A stretch of DNA of 14,566 nt, from positions 1 to 14,566 of the forward strand of contig JAFMIT010000033.1 of NCBI GenBank assembly GCA_017853815.1. Direction: 5' to 3'. The position numbers and the translations under genes were made by a program. Under the pieces are notes generated by a model. The model was given only the letters and a program-made list of their open reading frames with translations, was not told where the DNA came from and did no database searches. Positions 8,175 to 14,216 of this stretch are shown here, piece by piece. The number at the start of each line of letters is the position of its first letter. The stretch's first letter is position 1. Source of the DNA: Actinomycetota bacterium (GTDB taxonomy: Bacteria > Actinomycetota > Actinomycetes > S36-B12 > UBA5976).

Positions 8175-8218
8175 AGGAGGCGAAGTCTAGGCGGCGGCGT
8201 TGAGCGCCATTTCCGGCA

Positions 8219-9190
8219 CTAGAGCCAGTTCGACTTCTTGAACTTCCGGAACAAAAGACCACTCACGCTCGCCATAAAGCCGATCACGACGAAGTATCCG
8301 TGTTCAGAGTGCAACTCCGGCATATTGTCGAAATTCATGCCATAGATGCCAGCCACTGCTGTGGGAACTGCGGCGAGTGCCACCCATGCGGAGATTTTGC
8401 GCATGTCTTCGTTCTGTTGGAGTTGAACTTGCGTCATGTCCACTGCGATTGCCGAAGCGATGAGTGAATCGAGGCTCGAGACTAAGTCGGCTGCACGATT
8501 GAGATGGTCATCGATGTCGCGGAAGAAGAGTCGAATCCCTTCCGGAATGCTCAGCTGACGATCGCGGGCCAACTGGTTGGTGATGGGGCGCACGGGATCA
8601 ACCGCACGTCGGTATTCGACGACTTCACGCTTGAGGAAATACAACTGCTGCGACCACGATTTACGCTCATTGGAAAAAACTCGAACTTCAATATCTGCGA
8701 CATCGCGTTCGAGCTCCAGCGAAATCGTCTGATATGTATCAACGATGCGATCGAGCACCGAATGCACCACTGCATATGGCCCCAGACTCAAGTGCGCTGG
8801 GTCATCTTCGATGCTCGAGCGAACATCAGCCAAGTCCGCGCCATCACCATGGCGAACTGTGATGACGAAATGCGTACCGATGTAGAACATCAGGTCGCCG
8901 GTCTCCACCTGGGTTGTTTCTTCGTCATAGAAAAGCGTCTTAATGACCAAGAACTCGAGGGCACCGTAATCTTCGATTTTTGGGCGCTGCTGTGCATGGA
9001 TTGCGTCTTCCACCGCTAGGGGATGCAAGCCAAAAACGTTTGCTATCTGATGAAACTCATCTGCCGTCGGATCTTTGATTCCTAGCCAAATGAAACCGCC
9101 GTCCCGATGCGCCTGCTCGAGCAGTTCTGCCAGATTGGCATCGCTACGAACCCGTTGGCCGTCTTTGTACAAGACGCTGTTGATTAGCAC
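8219..9190 (-). CDS. corA: CorA-family magnesium/divalent cation channel
   Basis: A 323-aa inner-membrane protein of the CorA MIT superfamily, which forms pentameric Mg2+ (or Co2+/Zn2+) channels. A large cytoplasmic domain (about 1-240) leads to the pore helix. TM1 lies around 266-284 (ISAWVALAAVPTAVAGIYG) and ends in the selectivity-filter motif GMN (284-286), followed by the FDNMPEL loop. TM2 is about 298-315, and the tail is basic (RKFKKSNWL), as usual. The start is GTG at 9190, giving MLINSVLYKDGQRV, the usual N-terminus of actinobacterial relatives; no Shine-Dalgarno is visible. It follows mtnA after 69 bp and precedes miaB by 44 bp, so it could share a transcript with either. The substrate ion cannot be fixed from sequence. 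Confidence 0.93.
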   Translation of the reverse strand: MLINSVLYKDGQRVRSDANLAELLEQAHRDGGFIWLGIKDPTADEFHQIANVFGLHPLAVEDAIHAQQRPKIEDYGALEFLVIKTLFYDEETTQVETGDLMFYIGTHFVITVRHGDGADLADVRSSIEDDPAHLSLGPYAVVHSVLDRIVDTYQTISLELERDVADIEVRVFSNERKSWSQQLYFLKREVVEYRRAVDPVRPITNQLARDRQLSIPEGIRLFFRDIDDHLNRAADLVSSLDSLIASAIAVDMTQVQLQQNEDMRKISAWVALAAVPTAVAGIYGMNFDNMPELHSEHGYFVVIGFMASVSGLLFRKFKKSNWL

Positions 9191-9207
9191 GAGCGCATAG
9201 TTGCACA

Positions 9208-9225
9208 GCGGACACGGCCGTCCGC
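9208..9225. other. Hairpin between mtnA and corA
   Basis: GCGGAC (9208-9213) and GTCCGC (9220-9225) form a perfect 6-bp stem around a 6-base loop. It lies 17 bp upstream of the corA GTG and 34 bp after the mtnA stop. There is no T-tract on the minus strand, so it is not a standard intrinsic terminator. It could stabilise the mRNA end, act as a small operator or be chance. Confidence 0.35.
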
Positions 9226-9259
9226 GGTATTCAGGAAGTGTCGGTGTGCCCAGAGTTCG

Positions 9260-10297
9260 CTAGCGAAGGCGGCTGTTCGGTGTCTCGCCGTCCGCTACCT
9301 CAATGGCTCCAACTTCAGTAATGATTGCTGATATGAGCCGAGCAGGTGTCACGTCGAACGCCGGATTGAATCCTCTGGTGTTGGGCGGGGCCACCTGAAC
9401 GCCTGCCAACATGGTCACCTCTGAGCCGGCGCGCAATTCGATGTGAATGTCGTCCCCAGATGCTGTCTCAAGATCAACTGTGCTGACCGGTGCGACGACC
9501 AAGAATGGAATACCAGCGTCTTTGCAAGCAAGCGCCACACCGACGCTGCCGATCTTGTTAGCGCTATCGCCGTTGGCGGCAATCCTGTCTGCTCCGATGA
9601 GTGCAACATCCACCAAGCCACGCAGGATGGTGCTCGACGCGGCGCCATCTGCCGCGACGACGTGATTGATACCTGCTCGATCGAGCTCCCACGCGGTCAA
9701 GCGTGAACCCTGCAGAAGCGGCCGGGTTTCGTCCGCATAAACGAGCTCGACGAGCCCACGTTCATGCAATTCGCGAATAACTCCGAGAGCGGTCCCCCAG
9801 TATGTCGTGGCCAAAGTGCCTGTGTTGCAGTGAGTGAGCAATCGCAGTGGGCGGCGAGCGACATGCTTTTCGATCCAGTCTGCGCCTACGCGACCCATGG
9901 CGCGGTTCGCGAGGGCATCGGCTTCGCTAATCAGGTCTGCCTGTTCAACAACAGCATCCAAGCCTTGTGCTACGTATGGAGAGCACTTGTCCACACCCCA
10001 AGCGAGGTTCACGGCTGTGGGTCGAGCGTCACGTATCCGTCGAATGTTTTCGGCAAGCTCACTCGAGCTCCAGGATTCGCGAGTTGCTTGAACCATGGCC
10101 AAAGCAACGCCATAGGCGCCTACCGCTCCAAGAGCGGGCGCACCGCGAACAACAAGCCGCTCAATCGCATCGACGAGCAGATCCACTGACGTGATGTCAA
10201 CGTAGTTTTCCTCGAGGGGAAGCGCCGTTTGGTCAAGCAAAATGATCTTGTCCCCGGCCCATTGGATCGGCAGAACTTCATTGTTCAACTCACTCAT
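9260..10297 (-). CDS. mtnA: S-methyl-5-thioribose-1-phosphate isomerase family
   Basis: MtnA converts 5-methylthioribose 1-phosphate to 5-methylthioribulose 1-phosphate in methionine salvage; some members act on 5-deoxyribose 1-phosphate in 5'-deoxyadenosine salvage. The 345-aa protein has RGAPALGA (51-58), the catalytic cysteine C157 in LTHCNTGTLAT (154-164), YADETRPLLQGSRLTAWEL (187-205), the catalytic aspartate D237 in IGADRIAANGD (234-244) with ANKIG just after, and NPAFDVTP near the end. These features separate it from eIF2B-like relatives. The ATG at 10297 follows the recX stop by three bases, so it is in the recA-recX transcript or very near it. No other methionine-salvage gene (mtnB, mtnC, mtnD, mtnK or mtnP) is present in the window, and this is not a usual place for mtnA. 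Confidence 0.94.
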   Translation of the reverse strand: MSELNNEVLPIQWAGDKIILLDQTALPLEENYVDITSVDLLVDAIERLVVRGAPALGAVGAYGVALAMVQATRESWSSSELAENIRRIRDARPTAVNLAWGVDKCSPYVAQGLDAVVEQADLISEADALANRAMGRVGADWIEKHVARRPLRLLTHCNTGTLATTYWGTALGVIRELHERGLVELVYADETRPLLQGSRLTAWELDRAGINHVVAADGAASSTILRGLVDVALIGADRIAANGDSANKIGSVGVALACKDAGIPFLVVAPVSTVDLETASGDDIHIELRAGSEVTMLAGVQVAPPNTRGFNPAFDVTPARLISAIITEVGAIEVADGETPNSRLR

Positions 10298-10300
10298 GAG

Positions 10301-10840
10301 CTAAGAGTGCCACGGCTCTTCGGCCAGTGGGTCAGCAGTCACAACTTCTCGCGTCACCGAAAAGGCAAGCTGCGGTGAGTACCCACGGCGAATCAGGAAA
10401 CTCGCAATCCGCCGTGACTGGGTAGCAGCATCAAAACGGCCAAGCGAAGCCCGCTTCTTTTCTGCAAGAGTCCGAGCAACGTCGACGTCTTCTCCGAGCC
10501 GCCCATCGATAGCATCAGTAATCAGCGCTTCATCGATCCCGCGCTTTTTGAGTTCCATCCGCAAAACTGAAGGACCCGCACCCTTGATCGCACGCTTTGC
10601 TCGCACGTACTCGCGAGCATATTCAGCATCATCAATCAGATGCACTTCGACAAAGCGATTGAGAACCGTTTCCACAACCTGCGGATCTGCGCTCTTACGT
10701 GCCAAATAATCTTCGAGCTGCTTGCGCGTGTAAGAACGCTGATTCAGCCGGCGCAACACGAGATTGCGCACGGCCGACTCAGACGTTATTGATTGAGGCT
10801 CTTCTAAATGATCAGGCTGTTGCTGCTGGTTTTTCGGCAT
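10301..10840 (-). CDS. recX: Regulatory protein RecX
   Basis: RecX binds RecA filaments and modulates, usually inhibits, recombinase and coprotease activity. From the ATG at 10840 the protein is 179 aa, a usual length. It contains the three-helix repeats of the family: LRRLNQRSYTRKQLEDYLARK, then the VLNRFVEVHLIDDAEYAREYV region, then the RMELKKRGIDEALITDAI repeat, and a last one near the C-terminus (ASFLIRRGYSPQLAFSV). The glutamine-rich N-terminus (MPKNQQQQPD) is encoded inside the 3' end of recA, a 29-bp overlap; a TTG three codons earlier is an alternative start. The overlap ties RecX output to recA translation. mtnA follows after 3 bp. Confidence 0.93.
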   Translation of the reverse strand: MPKNQQQQPDHLEEPQSITSESAVRNLVLRRLNQRSYTRKQLEDYLARKSADPQVVETVLNRFVEVHLIDDAEYAREYVRAKRAIKGAGPSVLRMELKKRGIDEALITDAIDGRLGEDVDVARTLAEKKRASLGRFDAATQSRRIASFLIRRGYSPQLAFSVTREVVTADPLAEEPWHS

Positions 10841-11855
10841 CAGCGTCAACGACTACACCGAGACCAAGTTTTGCCTTGATCTTTGTTTCGATATCGGTTG
10901 CCAAATCTGGATTGTCCTTCAAGAAGGTACGGGCATTTTCTTTGCCCTGACCCAGCTGATCGCCTTCGTAGGTGTACCAAGCGCCAGCCTTGCGAACGAC
11001 GCCATGCTCGACGCCCATGTCAATCAAGCTGCCTTCGCGGCTAATTCCTTCGCCGTACAAAATGTCGAATTCAGCTTGCTTGAAGGGTGGAGCAACCTTG
11101 TTCTTGACGACTTTGACGCGGGTACGGTTACCGACGATGTCTGTACCGTCTTTGAGGCTCTCCACACGGCGTACATCAAGACGCACAGACGAGTAGAACT
11201 TCAGCGCGCGACCACCGGTCGTGGTTTCTGGAGTTCCAAACATCACGCCAATCTTTTCGCGCAACTGGTTAATGAAGATTGCGGTCGTGCCGGACTGGGA
11301 CAAAGCGCCAGTGATCTTGCGCAGTGCCTGTGACATCAAACGCGCCTGAAGACCCATGTGGCTGTCGCCCATCTCGCCTTCGATTTCAGCCCGAGGCACG
11401 AGTGCGGCTACGGAGTCGATGACAATGAGAGAAATCGCGCCGGAGCGAATCAGCATGTCGGTGATTTCCAGCGCCTGCTCACCAGTGTCTGGCTGGCTCA
11501 CGAGGAGAGCATCGATATCGACTCCAAGCGCCTTGGCGTACTCGGGATCGAGAGCGTGCTCGGCGTCAATGAAGGCACAGATGCCGCCAAGCGCCTGAGC
11601 ATTGGCAATGGCGTGCAGCGCCACGGTCGTCTTACCGGAGGACTCAGGTCCGTAAATCTCGATCACGCGACCGCGTGGGAGTCCGCCGATGCCCAGTGCG
11701 ACGTCAAGCGCCACTGAGCCGGTTGGGATTGCTTCGATTGGTGCTCGGCCCTCGTCGCCGAGACGCATTACTGAGCCTTTGCCGAACTGGCGCTCAATCT
11801 GAGCGAGTGCGGCATCGAGTGCCTTGTCGCGGTCACTGCCTGGGGTGGCTGCCAT
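10812..11855 (-). CDS. recA: Recombinase RecA
   Basis: RecA forms ATP-dependent filaments on single-stranded DNA, performs strand exchange and triggers LexA self-cleavage. From the ATG at 11855 the protein is 347 aa, a normal length, with no intein. The P-loop GPESSGKTT is at 69-77 and is followed by the conserved FIDAEHALDP; LIVIDSVAALVP is the Walker B region, and INQLREKIGVMFGTPETTTGGRALKFY covers L2 and the signature. The C-terminal tail (DADAEKPAATA) is acidic then alanine-rich. I chose ATG 11855 because it has an AGGAGA ribosome-binding site and gives the usual MAATPGSDRDKALDAAL start; an in-frame ATG at 11906 would add 17 unlike residues with no ribosome-binding site. A LexA box lies about 105 bp upstream. 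Confidence 0.99.
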   Translation of the reverse strand: MAATPGSDRDKALDAALAQIERQFGKGSVMRLGDEGRAPIEAIPTGSVALDVALGIGGLPRGRVIEIYGPESSGKTTVALHAIANAQALGGICAFIDAEHALDPEYAKALGVDIDALLVSQPDTGEQALEITDMLIRSGAISLIVIDSVAALVPRAEIEGEMGDSHMGLQARLMSQALRKITGALSQSGTTAIFINQLREKIGVMFGTPETTTGGRALKFYSSVRLDVRRVESLKDGTDIVGNRTRVKVVKNKVAPPFKQAEFDILYGEGISREGSLIDMGVEHGVVRKAGAWYTYEGDQLGQGKENARTFLKDNPDLATDIETKIKAKLGLGVVVDADAEKPAATA

Positions 11856-11859
11856 GGTG

Positions 11860-11865
11860 TCTCCT
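11860..11865 (-). promoter_or_regulatory. recA ribosome-binding site
   Basis: AGGAGA on the minus strand lies 4 bases before the ATG at 11855 (AGGAGACACC then ATG). It is one of the few strong Shine-Dalgarno sequences in the window and decides the recA start against the longer in-frame ATG at 11906. Confidence 0.85.
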
Positions 11866-11960
11866 AGGTTGGTTGATGCGCTGACCGTAGGAAGAGGTTG
11901 TGACATTTCTCGACCCGACCCGCGATGCTGTGCATCATCTCGTCACTTGTGGACAGTACC

Positions 11961-11974
11961 CGAACATCTGTTCG
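11961..11974. promoter_or_regulatory. LexA operator (SOS box) of recA
   Basis: CGAACATCTGTTCG is a perfect match to the actinobacterial and Gram-positive LexA half-site pair CGAAC-N4-GTTCG; nearly all flanking bases outside it stop pairing within one position. It lies in the recA promoter region, about 105 bp upstream of the start codon and two bases before a TACTGT hexamer that could be the -10. LexA bound here should block polymerase until RecA-stimulated cleavage. No lexA gene is in the window. Confidence 0.9.
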
Positions 11975-12009
11975 AATGAGATATTTATCGTCGGCGTGTC
12001 GCAAAACCG

Positions 12010-12204
12010 TTAGCGGTCGCGAGCGGGCATCTTCTCGTGCGCCCACACAGCGCGCCAGATGTCCACCGTTTCGACACCGTAGGCAATGGCTTCTTCGACG
12101 GTTCTGCCACCCAATTGCGCTAGGTGGGTATCGCGCGCCCACGACCGGGCGTACGCCGCACCGAAGTGGTCGTCCATCCTTTGCCAGAAATCGGTAAGTC
12201 GCAT
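12010..12204 (-). CDS. DUF3046 family protein
   Basis: A 64-aa protein of the uncharacterised DUF3046 family, found next to recA in many actinobacteria. The family pattern is clear: MRLTDFWQRMDDHFG at the start, YARSWARDTHLAQLGGRTVEEAI in the middle, and VWAHEKMPARDR at the end. It is rich in aromatic and charged residues, with no membrane segment or signal peptide. Its ATG overlaps the TetR stop by one base (TAATG), so it is translationally coupled to the regulator, and it is followed by the recA promoter region. The family's function is unknown to me; conservation of position suggests a role connected with recA, but this is inference. Confidence 0.93.
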   Translation of the reverse strand: MRLTDFWQRMDDHFGAAYARSWARDTHLAQLGGRTVEEAIAYGVETVDIWRAVWAHEKMPARDR

Positions 12205-12743
12205 TAGCGCGCAAGATCCAGACTCAAACTCGCAGCCACAATGTCTGCACCCGTCTCTCGTTCCGTCGCAGTTCCGGGAGCGAGCAAATACGAGCTGAGC
12301 CAGCGAAGTGCCGCTTCCGCCGCAGACAAGTCAGCGGCCACTCCCCACTGACCTAAAACATTCATGACATCGAGCGCAATGTCCTCAGGGAATTCGACAA
12401 TTGTTGCCAGCAGGTCAACCAGGGTGTGCGCGTTAAATTCTCGAAGACCATTGAGCGCAGGATCAGTCGCAATCCACTGCGCCACGGCAGCGAGACCATC
12501 GCGGGCTGTGGTGTGCTTCTGAGCCACGGCGATGACTTCGGCACGCAAAGCCGCCGTCATCACGGCCATCAACTCATCTCGATCGCGCACATGGTTATAG
12601 ACGGTTGCGCGGGCGAGCCCTGAAGCGTCCGCTACACCCGACATCGTGAGCCCCTTGAGACCCTTTAAAGCGACGACGGTACGGCAGGCACCGACCAAGG
12701 CAGAACGAGTGGACGCAAGTCGCGTCGAGCCAGCCGCGCTCAC
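12204..12743 (-). CDS. TetR/AcrR family transcriptional regulator
   Basis: A 179-aa regulator. The N-terminal DNA-binding domain (about 11-60) has the TetR helix-turn-helix LTMSGVADASGLARATVYNHVRDRDELM (32-59), including the typical A-TVYNHV recognition helix and the following RDRDEL. The C-terminal half (about 75-179) is helical in character but I do not recognise its ligand class. The start is GTG at 12743, overlapping the clgR stop as GTGA, and its own stop overlaps the DUF3046 start. It is therefore part of a clgR-tetR-DUF3046 operon placed between cinA and recA. Its targets are unknown; the 71-bp region upstream of clgR is the obvious place for autoregulation. The TetR assignment is sure; the role is not. 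Confidence 0.9.
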   Translation of the reverse strand: MSAAGSTRLASTRSALVGACRTVVALKGLKGLTMSGVADASGLARATVYNHVRDRDELMAVMTAALRAEVIAVAQKHTTARDGLAAVAQWIATDPALNGLREFNAHTLVDLLATIVEFPEDIALDVMNVLGQWGVAADLSAAEAALRWLSSYLLAPGTATERETGADIVAASLSLDLAR

Positions 12744-13039
12744 GCTGCGACGGCGTCAGACTTGCTTGATTTAAGCGGCAGCGGACGCACGACAGTAGCT
12801 GCGATTTCCCGCTCAAACGCCTGCTGCGCGGCACCCGAGAGAACCTCGGAGACGGGCACGTCGAGGGCAAGGCAGATCGAACCTAAAAGTTCGCTTGAGG
12901 CTTCTTTGCGGCCGCGTTCAAGTTCGGAGAGGTAGCCGAGTGCAATGTTGGCAGACGACGCTACATCCCGAAGTGTTCGCTTCTGGGCCATGCGAGCCGT
13001 GCGCAATTGAGCACCGAGCAATTCACGCCACAAGACCAT
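12740..13039 (-). CDS. clgR: XRE-family regulator, ClgR type
   Basis: A 99-aa helix-turn-helix protein matching ClgR, the actinobacterial activator of clp protease genes and other proteolysis and stress genes. The motif region is RTLRDVASSANIALGYLSELERGRKEASSELLGSICLALDVPVSEVL (21-67); GYLSE-ERG-KEASSELL is characteristic of ClgR. The protein ends in DAVAA, a small, non-polar C-terminus like that of other ClgR proteins known to be degraded by Clp protease. I chose ATG 13039 because of a strong AGGAGG site and the usual MVLWRELLG start; an upstream in-frame start at 13066 would add nine residues. Dyads upstream may be its operators. It is the first gene of an operon with tetR and DUF3046. Confidence 0.88.
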   Translation of the reverse strand: MVLWRELLGAQLRTARMAQKRTLRDVASSANIALGYLSELERGRKEASSELLGSICLALDVPVSEVLSGAAQQAFEREIAATVVRPLPLKSSKSDAVAA

Positions 13040-13045
13040 CAGACA

Positions 13046-13051
13046 CCTCCT
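13046..13051 (-). promoter_or_regulatory. clgR ribosome-binding site
   Basis: A perfect AGGAGG on the minus strand lies 6 bases before the ATG at 13039. It is the best Shine-Dalgarno in the window and fixes the clgR start against the upstream in-frame codon at 13066, which it would follow. Confidence 0.85.
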
Positions 13052-13063
13052 CGGCAAACCGTA

Positions 13064-13090
13064 CAACGCGAGTCTGCCATTCGCGCGTTG
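13064..13090. promoter_or_regulatory. Inverted repeat upstream of clgR
   Basis: CAACGCG (13064-13070) and CGCGTTG (13084-13090) are perfect 7-bp inverted repeats around 13 bases; a nested CGCGA/TCGCG pair (13067-13071, 13081-13085) is an alternative pairing. It lies between cinA and clgR, 25 to 51 bases upstream of the clgR start codon, where the promoter should be. It could be an operator for the downstream TetR protein, for ClgR, or an RNA hairpin in the leader. Confidence 0.5.
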
Positions 13091-13107
13091 ATTTTTGAAG
13101 CATTTTG

Positions 13108-13120
13108 CCGCTAGTCGCGG
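13108..13120. promoter_or_regulatory. Possible ClgR site CCGC-N5-GCGG
   Basis: CCGCTAGTCGCGG is a 13-bp dyad with a CGC-N5-GCG core, the half-site spacing reported for ClgR operators. The inner five bases only partly fit the published consensus as I remember it. It overlaps the cinA stop codon and lies about 70 bp upstream of the clgR start, suitable for autoregulation. Confidence 0.4.
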
Positions 13121-13677
13121 GATAAGTCCGTTCTTGGGACGACCATATCGAGCAGCATTGCGAGGAGAGCGGTGGCGCCTTGGACTCGAATTTCGTCCCG
13201 GGTGCCAGATAGACGCAAGCTGTGAACGCGGGAACTACTCGTCTTGTTATCTACTACGGCCACGTGGACGGTACCCACCGCTGCGCCGTCCTGAGGATCA
13301 GGGCCGGCGACGCCGCTAATCCCAAGTCCGAAGTCCGCGGACATCAGCTGGGCCACTCCGGCGGCCATTTGGAGTGCGACTTCAGCCTGGATGGCTCCGC
13401 CTTTGGCCACCAAGCCTTCATTCACAGCCAAAACTGACACTTTGAGGTCTGTCGCGTAGGCGGTTACCCCTCCACGCACAACGGCTGACGCGCCCGGGAC
13501 GCTCGTCAAGAGTTCGGTGACCAATCCACCTGTCATTGATTCAGCACAAGCGAGGGTCACTCTTGCCACATCACACACCAAGATGGCTGCGCGAGCGAAT
13601 TCGTATTCGCTGGGTTTAAGCGCAGGATCAGCGAGATGCTTTAAAGCGTCTTGAGCTTGTTCAACGGTGTACGTCAT
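13111..13677 (-). CDS. pncC: CinA C-terminal domain protein (NMN amidohydrolase type)
   Basis: A 188-aa stand-alone CinA C-terminal domain. Characterised members (PncC) deamidate nicotinamide mononucleotide to nicotinate mononucleotide, recycling NMN released by NAD-dependent DNA ligase. The active-site motif CAESMTGGLV is at 44-53 (S47 and T49), followed by VPGASAVVRGGVTAYATDLK (60-79), GLGISGVAGPDPQDG (117-131), VGTVHVAV (134-141) and GTRDEIRVQGATALL (158-172). The N-terminal molybdopterin-like domain of full CinA is absent, as is common in actinobacteria. The N-terminal 38 residues are a helical lead-in. Its ATG overlaps the pgsA stop (TGATG), so it is coupled to pgsA. The family is sure; the enzymatic activity follows from the family. 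Confidence 0.92.
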   Translation of the reverse strand: MTYTVEQAQDALKHLADPALKPSEYEFARAAILVCDVARVTLACAESMTGGLVTELLTSVPGASAVVRGGVTAYATDLKVSVLAVNEGLVAKGGAIQAEVALQMAAGVAQLMSADFGLGISGVAGPDPQDGAAVGTVHVAVVDNKTSSSRVHSLRLSGTRDEIRVQGATALLAMLLDMVVPRTDLSRD

Positions 13678-14213
13678 CAGTTGGACCGCTTCAGTGCCGG
13701 CACCAAAATGCCGAGGTAGTTCCAGCCCGTGATGACCGTCACGCCCACTGTCACCCAGAGCAGAAGAGTCTGCAGCCCAGCCACAACTCCGACTGCCGGT
13801 ATTGGGAAAATCAAGTAACTAGAAATCACCACGATCTGCAAGGTGGTTTTCAATTTTCCGCCTTGTGAGGCGGGGACAACAGTTGTCTCGGCAATCAAGA
13901 GACGCAGCACAGTGATAGTGATTTCACGCAGCAGGATGAGGAACGTTGCGGGCCACGCGATCACATTCAACAGCGAAAGCGAAATCCATGCAGCACCCGT
14001 GAGCGCTTTGTCGGCGATGGGATCGGCGAGCTTGCCAAAAGCCGAAATGAGTCCGCGTTTGCGCGCTAGCCAGCCATCGAAAAAGTCGGTAGACGCCGCA
14101 ATCCAAAAGACGATCAGACTTAAATATTGAGAACCAGAAAACAACAACCAACAAAAAAGTGGGACAAGCGCGATTCTGAGAATCGTGAGCAGATTCGGTG
14201 CATGCCGAGTCAC
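13677..14213 (-). CDS. pgsA: CDP-alcohol phosphatidyltransferase, probably PgsA
   Basis: An integral membrane enzyme of 178 aa, likely transferring phosphatidyl from CDP-diacylglycerol to glycerol 3-phosphate to make phosphatidylglycerophosphate. The CDP-alcohol motif D-G-x2-A-R-x8-G-x3-D-x3-D is complete: D46, G47, A50, R51, G60, D64 and D68. Hydrophobic segments around 8-41, 72-93, 124-140 and 144-165 suggest several helices. The N-terminus NLLTILRIALVPLF is typical of PgsA. The start is GTG at 14213, three bases after the rimO stop; no ATG fits. Other members (cardiolipin or phosphatidylinositol-phosphate synthases) share the motif, but the rimO-pgsA-cinA order favours PgsA. Confidence 0.9.
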   Translation of the reverse strand: MTRHAPNLLTILRIALVPLFCWLLFSGSQYLSLIVFWIAASTDFFDGWLARKRGLISAFGKLADPIADKALTGAAWISLSLLNVIAWPATFLILLREITITVLRLLIAETTVVPASQGGKLKTTLQIVVISSYLIFPIPAVGVVAGLQTLLLWVTVGVTVITGWNYLGILVPALKRSN

Positions 14214-14216
14214 TGC

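Larger units (their letters stand above)
11856..12009 (-). promoter_or_regulatory. recA promoter and leader
   Basis: This 154-bp gap after DUF3046 holds the recA control region. Reading toward recA it contains TAAATA (11982-11987), the LexA operator (11961-11974), and TACTGT (11953-11958), a possible -10 placed two bases after the operator. A small stem, GATGC-N3-GCATC (11924-11936), lies in the presumed leader, and the ribosome-binding site is at the end. No convincing -35 box at the right spacing and no clear match to the PafBC-type motif were found by eye. Confidence 0.6.

Noticed and set aside
7377..8222. 281-codon open frame on the plus strand opposite miaB
   Set aside because: It is fully antisense to a well-conserved miaB, its translation resembles no family, and codon bias of miaB explains the open frame.
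8504..9019. 171-codon plus-strand frame opposite corA
   Set aside because: It is antisense to complete CorA with a GMN motif, and there is no ribosome-binding site or family likeness.
8219..9190. Mg2+ riboswitch upstream of corA
   Set aside because: The 69-bp gap is too short for a known M-box and only one short hairpin is visible.
9191..9262. In-frame read-through from the mtnA stop into corA, encoding a CPLC motif
   Set aside because: The 24 codons are open but that length is expected by chance; relatives of CorA begin at the MLINSVLYKD start, and MtnA is complete without the extension.
10812..11855. Intein in RecA
   Set aside because: The protein is 347 aa, normal for RecA, and the conserved blocks run on without insertion.
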